Below, piece after piece: positions 25,964 to 34,643 of a stretch of DNA of 64,000 nucleotides. The notes beneath the pieces are model-generated. The model was not told the origin of the DNA and made no database searches. It saw only the letters and a program-made list of their open reading frames with translations. This stretch comes from Gammaproteobacteria bacterium (GTDB lineage: Bacteria; Pseudomonadota; Gammaproteobacteria; Pseudomonadales; Pseudomonadaceae). How positions within the stretch are numbered: position 1 is the stretch's first letter; each line of letters opens with the position of its first letter. Position numbers and translations under genes: made by a program. The stretch spans positions 17,513-81,512 of the forward strand of contig JAHJYA010000005.1 in assembly GCA_018826895.1 (NCBI GenBank), read 5' to 3'.

Positions 25964-27004
25964 ATGAAAAGCCGCAATGGCAGCACATTCATAATCGCCG
26001 AAATATCTGCCAACCATGGCAGCTCATTCGAGGTGGCGGCTAAAACTGTTAGGGCCATTGCGGACAGCGGTGCCGATGCCGTGAAGGTGCAGACCTACAA
26101 GCCGGAGTCGTTGTGCCTGGATGTCGACAATGAATATTTCGGCCCCAAACGCGAGGGGGCCTGGAAAGGCATCAGGCCCTGGGATCTCTACCGCGAAGCG
26201 GCCATGCCATACGAGTGGCAGCCCCGGCTCAAGGACATTGCCGATGAAGTCGGACTGCTGTTCTTTTCCAGTCCCTTCGATTTGCACGCGGTGGACTTTC
26301 TCTCGGGCTTGCAAGTGCCCTGTTACAAGATTGCCTCGTTTGAAATCACCGATATTCCTTTGATTCAAAAGGCTGCGAGCATGGGCAAGCCGCTGATCAT
26401 GTCTACAGGGGTCGCGGATGAGTCCGATATCCAGGCGGCCATCGCCGCCTGTCGCGCTGTCGGTAACGATGACATCACCTTGCTCAAATGTACCTCGGAG
26501 TACCCGGCGCGAATTGATCAGGCCAACCTGAGCATGATTGCGGATATGCGAGCGCGGTTTGGCCTGCCGGTTGGCATATCCGATCACACCATGGGTAGCC
26601 TGGTACCCACGTTAGCCGTTGCGCTTGGGGCGACAATGGTGGAGAAGCATTTCATTCTCGATCGTGCTCAGGGAGGCCCGGACTCGGCGTTTTCCATGGA
26701 GCCTCTGGAGTTTGCGCATATGGTCGAGCAGGTGAGGGCGACCGAGCAGGCGCTGGGTGTGGTGGATTATCACGTCAGTGAAAAAGACCGGCTTCGGCGC
26801 AGGTCGCTGTTCTGGGTCAAAGCCATCGCTAAGGGCGACGTGATCACTGCCGAGCATCTGCGTTCTCTACGACCGGGGCATGGCTTGCCGCCTCAGCATC
26901 TTGATGCGCTTATCGGTAGACGGGCAGCCCGCGCCGCCTTGTTGGGTGAGCCTACTGACTGGACCGATATCGAGGGTGGCGAGCATGGCTGCCAAGCGAG
27001 TTGA
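25964..27004 (+). CDS. pseI: Pseudaminic acid synthase PseI
   Basis: The 346-residue NeuB-family enzyme has an N-terminal TIM barrel (IIAEISANHGSS; ADAVKVQTY; CTSEYPA near residue 175; GISDHTMG) and a C-terminal SAF/antifreeze-like domain (about 285-340; FWVKAIAKGDVITAEHL). It condenses the PseG product with phosphoenolpyruvate to form pseudaminic acid. PEP- and metal-binding residues are embedded in HTMG and EKHFILDR. It is separated from pseBCFG by the acyl module, an arrangement that suggests the acyl step belongs to the same pathway. Confidence 0.94.
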   Translation: MKSRNGSTFIIAEISANHGSSFEVAAKTVRAIADSGADAVKVQTYKPESLCLDVDNEYFGPKREGAWKGIRPWDLYREAAMPYEWQPRLKDIADEVGLLFFSSPFDLHAVDFLSGLQVPCYKIASFEITDIPLIQKAASMGKPLIMSTGVADESDIQAAIAACRAVGNDDITLLKCTSEYPARIDQANLSMIADMRARFGLPVGISDHTMGSLVPTLAVALGATMVEKHFILDRAQGGPDSAFSMEPLEFAHMVEQVRATEQALGVVDYHVSEKDRLRRRSLFWVKAIAKGDVITAEHLRSLRPGHGLPPQHLDALIGRRAARAALLGEPTDWTDIEGGEHGCQAS

Positions 27005-27031
27005 AGGCTCAATCCTGACTGGGAGAATGGT

Positions 27032-27490
27032 ATGTCTTTGACGGCTATTACGTACGGCACCTTTGACATGTTCCACATTGGCCACTTGCGCCTACTCGAA
27101 CGTATACGCGGTATGAGTGATCGGCTCATCGTTGGGGTTTCCACGGATGAGTTCAACGCACTCAAGGGCAAGAAGGCGATGATTGCCTATGAGGAACGGC
27201 GCGATATTGTTGCTGCGCTGAGGTGTGTAGACCTGGTCATTCCTGAGCACACCTGGGGACAAAAAGCCGCCGATATCGAGCAACACGGTGTGGGGCTCTT
27301 TGCCATGGGCGGCGATTGGGCAGGTCGCTTCGATGAGCTGAAGACGCTTTGCGATGTTACCTATCTTGAGCGCACCCAAGGCGTGTCCTCCACCGAACTT
27401 CGTACCTCGCTCAAACGCGTATTGGAAAAGGAGCAGGACTTGGCGGACATGTTCGAGCTGCTCAAGTCCCTGCGCCGAGGTATGGACTGA
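27032..27490 (+). CDS. Glycerol-3-phosphate cytidylyltransferase-like protein (TagD family)
   Basis: The 152-residue nucleotidyltransferase has GTFDMFHIGHLRLLE, with the HxGH motif at the N-terminus, and the C-terminal QGVSSTELR that corresponds to the family's STTKIK motif. TagD-type enzymes make CDP-glycerol from CTP and glycerol-3-phosphate. A relative could also make CDP-ethanolamine or ADP-heptose-like products, but a TagF-like glycerophosphotransferase at 33303 supports CDP-glycerol. It lies 27 bases after pseI with GGGAGA upstream and is immediately followed by the next gene. Confidence 0.85.
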   Translation: MSLTAITYGTFDMFHIGHLRLLERIRGMSDRLIVGVSTDEFNALKGKKAMIAYEERRDIVAALRCVDLVIPEHTWGQKAADIEQHGVGLFAMGGDWAGRFDELKTLCDVTYLERTQGVSSTELRTSLKRVLEKEQDLADMFELLKSLRRGMD

Positions 27491-29125
27491 ATGGGCGCGC
27501 ATGTAGTGACGGATAAACAGGCCTACGAGCTAATGCACGCGCACCATTGGAGAGAGGCCTTCACTTACTGGCAAACATCATACCGATCAGGCGCTGTGCT
27601 TCAGAGCGCGCAGCTCAACGCCTTCGCCAAGTGCTGTGAAATGCTTGATGAGTGGGAACTGCATGAAGCAGTAATAGAAGAGGGGGTGCGACGTTATGCC
27701 GAGAACGCTGATTTGCAGGCGCGTAATCGTTATCGGCACGCGCTAAAACTTTACCAGGCCGAGCGCTGGGCATCGGCGTACGAGCACCTTGAGCAACTGC
27801 GTTCTTGTAATCCAGCTGAGTGGCCATTCGCCCTTAGTTACTATCGCTGGCAAGCACTGCTAATGATGCAAGTCTCAGCGTTGCCTACCGAGCAACTGCA
27901 GCGCTGTGCTATTGCCGAGGCTAGCCTCTTTAAGAATGCCTGTATTTTTTCTCGTCAACTGGCCGGCTTCGAATGGGTCATAAGGCTGTCTGGCTGGGAT
28001 GCTTCGATCAAGTGTGATTTTCTGCTTGTTCATCAACAACTTGTTGAGGTCTTCAAAAATCATGACCGGCAACTCGCTGCATTACTGACAGAGCCTGTGG
28101 CCGCAGCTGTCGGCAAGCTAGCCGTTTTTTTGCGTGCTCATCCATTGTTGACTGATGAAATACCGGCCGGTTACCTGTATTTCTACTCTCGACTACTGCT
28201 CATGCATGGATTCACCGATCTGTACGGCTACTACCGTCAGGCATTTATCACGCGCATGGCTGCTGTCGCTGATGCGCGTGCTCCCAGTGTGGTCGAACTG
28301 CTGTTCAGGATTGCCTGCGACAACGAGCGTGATGCTACACAGGCTGAAGTTTTCGTACGTGATCTCTTGGAACAGGTCGATGCGAGTGCGGGCGGTGCAC
28401 TCGGCAAAGCCCTGGCTGTTTCTGAGCTTTACCGTCAGCCTACTACGGATAGTGCTTACCTTCGGCTTAGTGAAAATCATGCCTTCGCTTCACTGATCGC
28501 TGGTAAGAGTGTTGCTATTGTTGGGCCAGCTGATGTCGGGCTCGACAATGGCCAGGACATCGACAGTTTTGATCTGGTCATTCGCTTCAATCATCGCACT
28601 GAGCTTCAGTTGAACCCCGTTCAATTTGGGTCGCGCACCGATATCAGTTACTACGGCAGTACTACTTTGAATTTGCATCAACGTTATCTTGAGTCTGATA
28701 ACGGTCTGCAATGTATGGTTGTTGAGGAGTTCGATCTAGCGCGTTTCGAGTGGTTGAGAAACGTGCAATTGCCAATCCGTGAACACTTGCGTGCATGGAG
28801 CTTCGACAGTCCCTTTCTGTTCGGTGCGCCTAGTGCGATTCAGCGTACGCTGATGGATATCCTACGTTTTCAGCCGAGACAGGTTAAGGTTTTCAACATG
28901 AACTTTTACCTTAATATTGGCTACGCCGGCGGCTATGGTCGTCAAGATTTCAACATCTTCCCAGCACTTTCCATCCATGATCCGCTCAGTAACTTCGTCT
29001 TCGTGCAAAAGTGCGCGGCAGCCTGGGGTGTGGATACGGATGCGGTGTTATCGGAGATCCTGCAGCTTACGCCCGCGCAGTACCTGACGCGCCTGTGGGC
29101 GTCGCACAGTCGGTTTGTCAATTGA
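27491..29125 (+). CDS. Sialyltransferase-like (GT29-type motif) protein with helical N-terminus
   Basis: The start codon directly follows the previous stop. Residues 1-330 are helical, with TPR-like Ala/Leu/Tyr patterns and no clear family. From residue 338 a sialyltransferase L-motif-like sequence appears (GKSVAIVGPADVGLDNGQDI, then FDLVIRFN to residue 367), followed by a C-terminal domain that includes FGSRTDISYYG and SIHDPLSNFVF. In eukaryotic and bacterial GT29 enzymes this motif binds CMP-sialic acid. Next to CMP-pseudaminic acid genes, and with no Maf-type (DUF115) gene in the window, this is the best candidate pseudaminyltransferase. That role is inference. Confidence 0.75.
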   Translation: MGAHVVTDKQAYELMHAHHWREAFTYWQTSYRSGAVLQSAQLNAFAKCCEMLDEWELHEAVIEEGVRRYAENADLQARNRYRHALKLYQAERWASAYEHLEQLRSCNPAEWPFALSYYRWQALLMMQVSALPTEQLQRCAIAEASLFKNACIFSRQLAGFEWVIRLSGWDASIKCDFLLVHQQLVEVFKNHDRQLAALLTEPVAAAVGKLAVFLRAHPLLTDEIPAGYLYFYSRLLLMHGFTDLYGYYRQAFITRMAAVADARAPSVVELLFRIACDNERDATQAEVFVRDLLEQVDASAGGALGKALAVSELYRQPTTDSAYLRLSENHAFASLIAGKSVAIVGPADVGLDNGQDIDSFDLVIRFNHRTELQLNPVQFGSRTDISYYGSTTLNLHQRYLESDNGLQCMVVEEFDLARFEWLRNVQLPIREHLRAWSFDSPFLFGAPSAIQRTLMDILRFQPRQVKVFNMNFYLNIGYAGGYGRQDFNIFPALSIHDPLSNFVFVQKCAAAWGVDTDAVLSEILQLTPAQYLTRLWASHSRFVN

Positions 29126-29220
29126 TGCATACACTAGACCGTTGTTCTTCTCATTCTTGGGTCGTTTGCTTTTTGGACCCTAAGGAAACGCTGAAAACGT
29201 CTCTGCTTCGCAAAATCATC

Positions 29221-29256
29221 GCCCTGCAACCTGCATGGTTGCAGGGCTGTATTTTT
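29221..29256 (+). terminator. Strong intrinsic terminator inside the glycosylation island
   Basis: GCCCTGCAACC (29221-29231) and GGTTGCAGGGC (29237-29247) form a perfect 11-bp stem with a 5-base loop, followed by TGTATTTTT. It lies in the 171-base gap between the GT29-type gene and the ATP-grasp gene. Confidence 0.85.
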
Positions 29257-29296
29257 CGGGAAAGGATTTTTCAGACCATCCCTAAAGGTAAAGCGT

Positions 29297-30583
29297 GTGG
29301 CAATTAAAGTTCTGGTTTTCCCCTGCGGCTCGGAAATTGGTCTGGAAATTCACGCTGCGCTGAAGTACAGCAAAGCCGTAGAGCTGTATGGCGCCTCATC
29401 GGTGTCCGACCACGGAGAGTTCGCTTACCTTCGCTATCGCCAGATTGATGCGCACGTACAGTCGCCGCACTTTATTGAGCAGTTGAATGAGTTAATTCAG
29501 GAGTGGGGGATCGACATGATTCTACCTGCTCACGACAGTGTGGTCCTCAAGTTGGCCGAGTGCCGCGATACGCTGTTGGCGACGGCGGCGGTACCGAGTG
29601 CTGCGGTTGCAGGCGTCTGTCGAAATAAAAACAGCACCTATGCTCGATTGAGCGAGGCCGGGTTTGATTTTATCCCGGCAGACATTAACGGCCTCTCCGA
29701 TGCCTATCCCATTTTTGCCAAGCCTGCTGTTGGACAAGGCTCCCAAGGTGCTGAAGTCGTGCGCGACTATCAGCGTCATCAGCAATTGCTGGATTGCGGC
29801 ATCGAGTATGTGTTCTCTGAGTATCTGCCAGGCGCTGAATATACGGTCGATTGTATTAGTGATTCAGCGGGGCGCCTGTTGCACTTGGCACCCCGCGAGC
29901 GGAGTCGTGTCAAGTCCGGTATTAGTGTTCGTACGCGCCCGGTTCGACTTGGCCAGTCAGTCGAGCGGATCGCTGACGGTATCGCGAGTACTTTTTGTTT
30001 TAAAGGGGCTTGGTTCTTCCAGATCAAGTGCGATGTGCAGGGGCGCTATAAATTACTTGAAGTCGCCCCACGAATAGCGGGCTCAATGGGGCTATCTCGC
30101 AATCTAGGGATCAACTATCCGCTACTCAGTGTTTACGCCTATGCCGGGTTGGTATTTGAGGTGTTGCCTCAGGATTATCCTCTTGAGATGGATCGCGCCT
30201 TACAGAGTCGTTTCAGGACGGGCCTGCAATATGACTGCGTTTACCTCGATCTTGATGACACACTGGTCATCAAGGGTTCGGTGAATACACTACTGATGGC
30301 ATTACTGTATCAATGGGTAAATCAACAGGTCACTGTCATTCTAATCACCAGGCATGCCCAGTGCCCGCGGGCTACGTTGGCGCGGCACAAAATCAGTGAG
30401 CACTTGTTCAGCCAGATTATCCATATCGTCGATGGTTCACCTAAGAGTGATGTGATCGAGCGGCGCCAGGGTGTTCTTTTTATCGATGACTCCTATCGGG
30501 AACGCTTGGATGTCAGTCGCCAGGTAGGCATTCCCGTGTTTGATCTGGATGCTGTCGAACAACTCTTGGATTGGCGTGCCTGA
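29297..30583 (+). CDS. ATP-grasp / HAD two-domain protein
   Basis: The 428-residue protein starts at a GTG preceded by AAAGGTAAAGC. The N-terminal two thirds form an ATP-grasp enzyme: FPCGSEIGLEI start, the nucleotide-binding AKPAVGQGSQG at 141-151, and metal-binding EVAPRIAGSMG at 255-265. The C-terminal part is a HAD domain with DLDDT at 318-322 and FIDDSYRERLDV near residue 400. ATP-grasp enzymes join a carboxylate to an amine or similar group through an acyl phosphate. In a sugar cluster this could add an amino acid or other acid to an amino sugar. The substrate is unknown. Confidence 0.85.
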   Translation: MAIKVLVFPCGSEIGLEIHAALKYSKAVELYGASSVSDHGEFAYLRYRQIDAHVQSPHFIEQLNELIQEWGIDMILPAHDSVVLKLAECRDTLLATAAVPSAAVAGVCRNKNSTYARLSEAGFDFIPADINGLSDAYPIFAKPAVGQGSQGAEVVRDYQRHQQLLDCGIEYVFSEYLPGAEYTVDCISDSAGRLLHLAPRERSRVKSGISVRTRPVRLGQSVERIADGIASTFCFKGAWFFQIKCDVQGRYKLLEVAPRIAGSMGLSRNLGINYPLLSVYAYAGLVFEVLPQDYPLEMDRALQSRFRTGLQYDCVYLDLDDTLVIKGSVNTLLMALLYQWVNQQVTVILITRHAQCPRATLARHKISEHLFSQIIHIVDGSPKSDVIERRQGVLFIDDSYRERLDVSRQVGIPVFDLDAVEQLLDWRA

Positions 30584-30603
30584 GCTGTCCTTGGAGAAGC
30601 CCA

Positions 30604-32079
30604 ATGCAACCGCTGCTTTCCATCGTGGTACTGGTGTACAACACCGCTGAATATCTACCGGCCTGTTTCGATTCGTTGCTTGGCCAGAACTATCGAAACG
30701 TGGAGATCATCGCCATTGATGACAGCAGCACCGACGATAGCCTTGCAATCTGCCGTGATTATGAGCAGCGCTATCCAAACTTTCGCTGCCTGACTCAAGC
30801 CAATGGTGGTGGTGCCGTTGTTGGCAATCTGGGGATTTCCCTGGCGCGTGGCGACTATGTGGCGCTGGTCGATTCCGACGATGTGGTTACTGAGGAAGGC
30901 TATAGTCTGCTGATCGCTGAAGCCATGGCCAGTAACGCGGACATCGTCATCGGTCGGGCCACGCGCTTGATCGACGGCCAGCTTTCTGCCGCAGGGTTTC
31001 TTTATGAGCCTTTGGTTTGGAGTCAGCATCGGCGCGTCTCCTCAGTTGATGAGTTTCCCGAACTGCTGCATGACGGCTTCTACTGGAACAAGATCTTTCG
31101 ACTGGCGTTCCTGCGCGAATACGGCCTCGGTATGGTGCCGGGGTTGCTCTATGCTGATCGCGAGTTTGTACACAAGGCCTACTTTTATAGTCGCAAGACC
31201 TCAATCATTACCGCGCTGGTCTATAAGTGGCGTACTCGCCCTGTCGGTGCAGGTGCCTCCATCACACAGAGCACCACACAGGTATCTAACTTTCTTGATC
31301 GCATTCGTTCTGTGGAGATCGAGTGGCACGACTTCGATGGCATACCTGCCGCAGAGACATACCGTCGGTTGATCGCCGTGACTAATCTGCAGCGAGCGCT
31401 GCAAGTGATCAATGCGATCATCCCTTCACCTGAGTTTCGTCGCGTATTCATCACCGCCATTCAGCGTTTGCTAAGTCTGTTCGGAGATATTGATTACCGT
31501 GCATTAGGTGTTCGACGTGTGCTCTACCTGGAGCTGATCAAGCGTGATGAGGTCGCTGGGCTCTGCTATCTGCTGGCGCTGCCGTTCCATGGTGACGTCC
31601 TGGCGATTGATGGTCACGGTTACTGGCAACAACCCTTTCTCGACAATCCTGAACTAGGCTTGTCACCTGAGAGCTCTCGCATAGACTTTCCCACGATCGG
31701 CTTTTTTCGAGTGGGGGGATGGTCGCTGATCAGCTCGCACTTAGCGCTTGAGCTGGAAATACACGAGACGATCATGGCGCATTGTGAGGTCGATTTTACC
31801 TTGCAGGCATTAGACGGTGGCGCTGACATTCCCTTTCAATCCCTTGGATTAAAAGGGGCTGGCAGGTATCTATTCAGTGTGCAATTAGATAGCACACGAA
31901 GTGATTCCTTATACGGGCTTGCTCTGCGTTACCGCAGTAGTGTCGGTAATGGCCAGTACCGTCTCGGGGGGGCACTGTTGACCGATTCAGGTGCGGCCGT
32001 TCTACCGATGAGTGCCGACAATGGCTATCAGTTGCTCTATTCTGCGCCAATGGGGGGGGTCAGCTTGCGCACCCCCTGA
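30604..32079 (+). CDS. Family 2 glycosyltransferase
   Basis: The 491-residue protein starts with a GT2 domain (about 1-230): LSIVVLVYNTAEYLPAC, EIIAIDDSSTDDS and VALVDSDDVV, the last being the DxD-type metal-binding site. The remaining 260 residues are not recognised and may bind an acceptor. The start at 30604 follows GGAGAAGCC, and the frame's extension upstream into the previous gene is not credible. Near the 3' end are runs of 7 G (31966-31972) and 8 G (32052-32059) that could slip. It lacks transmembrane segments. Confidence 0.88.
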   Translation: MQPLLSIVVLVYNTAEYLPACFDSLLGQNYRNVEIIAIDDSSTDDSLAICRDYEQRYPNFRCLTQANGGGAVVGNLGISLARGDYVALVDSDDVVTEEGYSLLIAEAMASNADIVIGRATRLIDGQLSAAGFLYEPLVWSQHRRVSSVDEFPELLHDGFYWNKIFRLAFLREYGLGMVPGLLYADREFVHKAYFYSRKTSIITALVYKWRTRPVGAGASITQSTTQVSNFLDRIRSVEIEWHDFDGIPAAETYRRLIAVTNLQRALQVINAIIPSPEFRRVFITAIQRLLSLFGDIDYRALGVRRVLYLELIKRDEVAGLCYLLALPFHGDVLAIDGHGYWQQPFLDNPELGLSPESSRIDFPTIGFFRVGGWSLISSHLALELEIHETIMAHCEVDFTLQALDGGADIPFQSLGLKGAGRYLFSVQLDSTRSDSLYGLALRYRSSVGNGQYRLGGALLTDSGAAVLPMSADNGYQLLYSAPMGGVSLRTP

Positions 32080-32215
32080 TCAGTCAATGCAGGAGTGGGT
32101 ATGTTGCTTGCACAGTAGTCTCCAACGGGCCGTTACCGGCAAGCTGATGTCATTTTTATGACGCCTTCCAGCCCTAGGTTTTCTCAACTGAAGATTCCAC
32201 GTTTATGGCCAGCCT
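32080..32215. other. 136-base gap before the VioA-like gene
   Basis: No gene is seen. A GTCATTTTTATGAC palindrome lies near 32146-32160. No confident promoter or terminator was found, and the ribosome-binding site before 32216 is weak. Confidence 0.4.
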
Positions 32216-33328
32216 ATGAAGAGCATTCCCGTCACCAGCCCACTGCTACCGCCGCTAGAGGAGTTTCTTCCGTATCTGGAGGAGATCTGGCACAGCCGCA
32301 TGCTGACCAATGGCGGCAGCATGCATCAGGCGCTGGAGCGTGAACTTTGCGAGTACCTTGGGGTAGAGCACATTGCGTTGTTCGCCAATGGCACTTTGGG
32401 GCTGGTTACGGCGTTGCAGGCACTGCGTATCAGCGGAGAAGTGATCACTACGCCTTATTCGTTCGTGGCTACGGCGCACTCGTTGCTTTGGAATGGCATC
32501 AAGCCCGTATTTGTAGACATTGATCCGCTCACCATGAACCTGGATCCTGCCAAGATCGAGGCAGCCATTACGCCTCAGACTACTGCGATCATGCCGGTGC
32601 ATTGCTATGGCACGCCCTGTGATGTTGAGGAGATAGCCCGCATCGCTGACATATACAACCTGCGGGTGATTTACGACGCGGCCCATGCTTTTGCTGTCCG
32701 TGACGAAGGGGGTAGCGTTCTGCGGCATGGTGATCTCAGCGTACTGAGCTTTCATGCGACCAAAGTATTCAACACCTTCGAGGGCGGGGCGATCATCTGC
32801 CCCGATGCGAAGACGCGTGAACGTATCAATAACTTGAAAAACTTTGGATTCGTCAACGAAACGACCGTCGTTGCCCCAGGCATCAACGGCAAGATGAGTG
32901 AGATCAACGCCGCCTTCGGCCTTCTTCAGCTCAAACACATCGACCAAGCGCTTGAGCGTAGACGAACCATCGCAGAGCTTTATCGCTCACTGTTAGACCC
33001 CGTGGTTGGTGTCAGATGTCCTACGCCCTTCACCAAAGGGGTTGCGAACAACGCCTATTTTCCGGTTTTGATTGATGATGACTATCCCGAGACGAGGGAC
33101 GTGTTGTTCCAGCGTTTGCGTGCGCAGGGTGTCATGGTTCGTCGATATTTTTATCCGCTGATTAGCGAATTTCCGATGTACCGGGGTTTGCCTTCGGCTG
33201 CTTCGGCCAATCTACCTGTGGCTTCTGATGTGGCTCAACGTGTGCTTTGTTTGCCTATTTATCCGGATTTGTCTCTGGCTGACGTGCGACTGATTTGCGA
33301 GCTTGTCACTGCTGCAAGTGACATATGA
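32216..33328 (+). CDS. VioA-like sugar aminotransferase (DegT/DnrJ/EryC1/StrS family)
   Basis: The 370-residue PLP enzyme has the Schiff-base Lys at K183 (SFHATKVFNTFEGG) and the YDAAHAF motif at 153-159. The sequence is closest in character to VioA/FdtB-type enzymes that aminate dTDP-4-keto-6-deoxyglucose, giving dTDP-viosamine or an isomer. VioA homologues occur in Pseudomonas flagellin glycosylation islands (orfA of P. aeruginosa a-type; P. syringae vioA). The partner acyltransferase VioB is not next to it. It is the second aminotransferase of the island, distinct from PseC. Confidence 0.87.
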   Translation: MKSIPVTSPLLPPLEEFLPYLEEIWHSRMLTNGGSMHQALERELCEYLGVEHIALFANGTLGLVTALQALRISGEVITTPYSFVATAHSLLWNGIKPVFVDIDPLTMNLDPAKIEAAITPQTTAIMPVHCYGTPCDVEEIARIADIYNLRVIYDAAHAFAVRDEGGSVLRHGDLSVLSFHATKVFNTFEGGAIICPDAKTRERINNLKNFGFVNETTVVAPGINGKMSEINAAFGLLQLKHIDQALERRRTIAELYRSLLDPVVGVRCPTPFTKGVANNAYFPVLIDDDYPETRDVLFQRLRAQGVMVRRYFYPLISEFPMYRGLPSAASANLPVASDVAQRVLCLPIYPDLSLADVRLICELVTAASDI

Positions 33329-34643
33329 GTCACGCGATGGAGTGTCTATTCAGTTGAGTGGTTTCTGGCGTCAGGTCATCGCTTCAAAGGTATTGGTCGA
33401 GCGTCTTATTCTGCCTCTGTGGGCTATTTTCGATAGATTTGTACCCAAGCGCAGTGAGCGGTGGGCGTTTTTTGTTCATCCGCTGAAAACAAATCAGTTT
33501 GTAGAAAATGCCCGAGCGGTTTACGAGGAAGTGAAAAACGATCCTGGAATCTGCAAGCTGATTTTTTGCCGGGGCTGTGACGCGGCGTCGTTACGACTGG
33601 AGTTGGGACCTAATACCCGTTTGATCGAGTTACAGACGCTATCCGGCTTGCTGCAGTTGTCACGCTGCGGCGTCTATGTACTGACTAACTCTATCGCTAT
33701 GGACATCTCCTGGCGCTGTCTCGACGGTGGTTTCTCCGTGCTGAGGGCCAATCTCACTCGTCGAATAGTGATCAATCTCTGGCACGGTATTCCACTCAAG
33801 CGATTATTCGCCCTGGTCAGCCCCGAATTACAGCAGCGTGCCGACCGGACGAACTATCGACGCCTTGAGCGTGCGCACTATAACGGGCTGGTCTGTTCGT
33901 CAGACGTCGACAGTTATGCAATGGCCACGATGTTTTATCCCATCGAGTATTCCCGCCTATGGATTACCGGCCTTCCACGCAATGATTTTCTGCGTATGGC
34001 CTATGCGGATTTGCCTGGCTTTCTGCGTGACGATGTCGACGCCATACGTCGTTGGAAAGGCAGCCGGCGATTGATTACCTATGCGCCGACGTTCCGCGAC
34101 AGTGAGGTGTTGGCCTCTCAGTGCTATCAGTTCAGCGATGATGAGATCGCGCAGTTGCGTGCATTGATGGTCAAGCACAATGCGATCTTTGGCTTTCGTA
34201 TGCACTATTTCCGCAAAGGTGAGCAGCTGTTCAATATGGAGCGCTTTATCGATGCTGAGAACATCATCGACTTGGGGCATAGGGCGATTCAGGAGATTGC
34301 GCCCGTGTTGCGCGAGTCGGATGTGGTGGTGACCGATTATTCGTCTGTCTATATCGATGCGCTGTACATCGATAAACCCGTGCTCAGCTTTGCCTATGAC
34401 CTCGAGCACTACCAGACCCAGCAGAACGGCCTGCTTTACGACATGGCATTAGCCTTTCCAGGACCTGTGGTCAGTGATTTTAGTCATCTCCTTGAGGCAT
34501 TGGACCGAGAGCTGTCCTGTGCACAGCAGGTTGAAAGCGACCGCTATCAGATGATCAAGAAATTATTCTTCAACTTTCAGGACGACCGTAATTCCGCGCG
34601 AGTGGTGGAGCGCCTGAAAGCACTAACGGCAAAGGGGCAGTAA
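33303..34643 (+). CDS. CDP-glycerol glycerophosphotransferase-like protein (TagF/TagB family)
   Basis: The protein of about 430-446 residues has the family's hallmarks: INLWHGIPLKRL near residue 160, VCSSDVDSYAMA, ITGLPRNDFL, ITYAPTFRDS, FGFRMHY, and DVVVTDYSSVYIDALYIDKPVLSF in part near residue 345. TagF-type enzymes move glycerol-phosphate from CDP-glycerol to a sugar or polymer. The start is uncertain: a TTG at 33303 overlaps the previous gene by 26 bases, while GTG 33342 or TTG 33354 are possible. With the TagD-like enzyme at 27032 it completes a CDP-glycerol route, unusual in a Gram-negative flagellar locus. Confidence 0.85.
   Translation: MSLLQVTYESRDGVSIQLSGFWRQVIASKVLVERLILPLWAIFDRFVPKRSERWAFFVHPLKTNQFVENARAVYEEVKNDPGICKLIFCRGCDAASLRLELGPNTRLIELQTLSGLLQLSRCGVYVLTNSIAMDISWRCLDGGFSVLRANLTRRIVINLWHGIPLKRLFALVSPELQQRADRTNYRRLERAHYNGLVCSSDVDSYAMATMFYPIEYSRLWITGLPRNDFLRMAYADLPGFLRDDVDAIRRWKGSRRLITYAPTFRDSEVLASQCYQFSDDEIAQLRALMVKHNAIFGFRMHYFRKGEQLFNMERFIDAENIIDLGHRAIQEIAPVLRESDVVVTDYSSVYIDALYIDKPVLSFAYDLEHYQTQQNGLLYDMALAFPGPVVSDFSHLLEALDRELSCAQQVESDRYQMIKKLFFNFQDDRNSARVVERLKALTAKGQ

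Noticed and set aside
29011..29307. A small plus-strand open frame spanning the end of the GT29-type gene and the terminator
   Set aside because: It is out of frame with the known gene, runs through the terminator hairpin, and has no ribosome-binding site.
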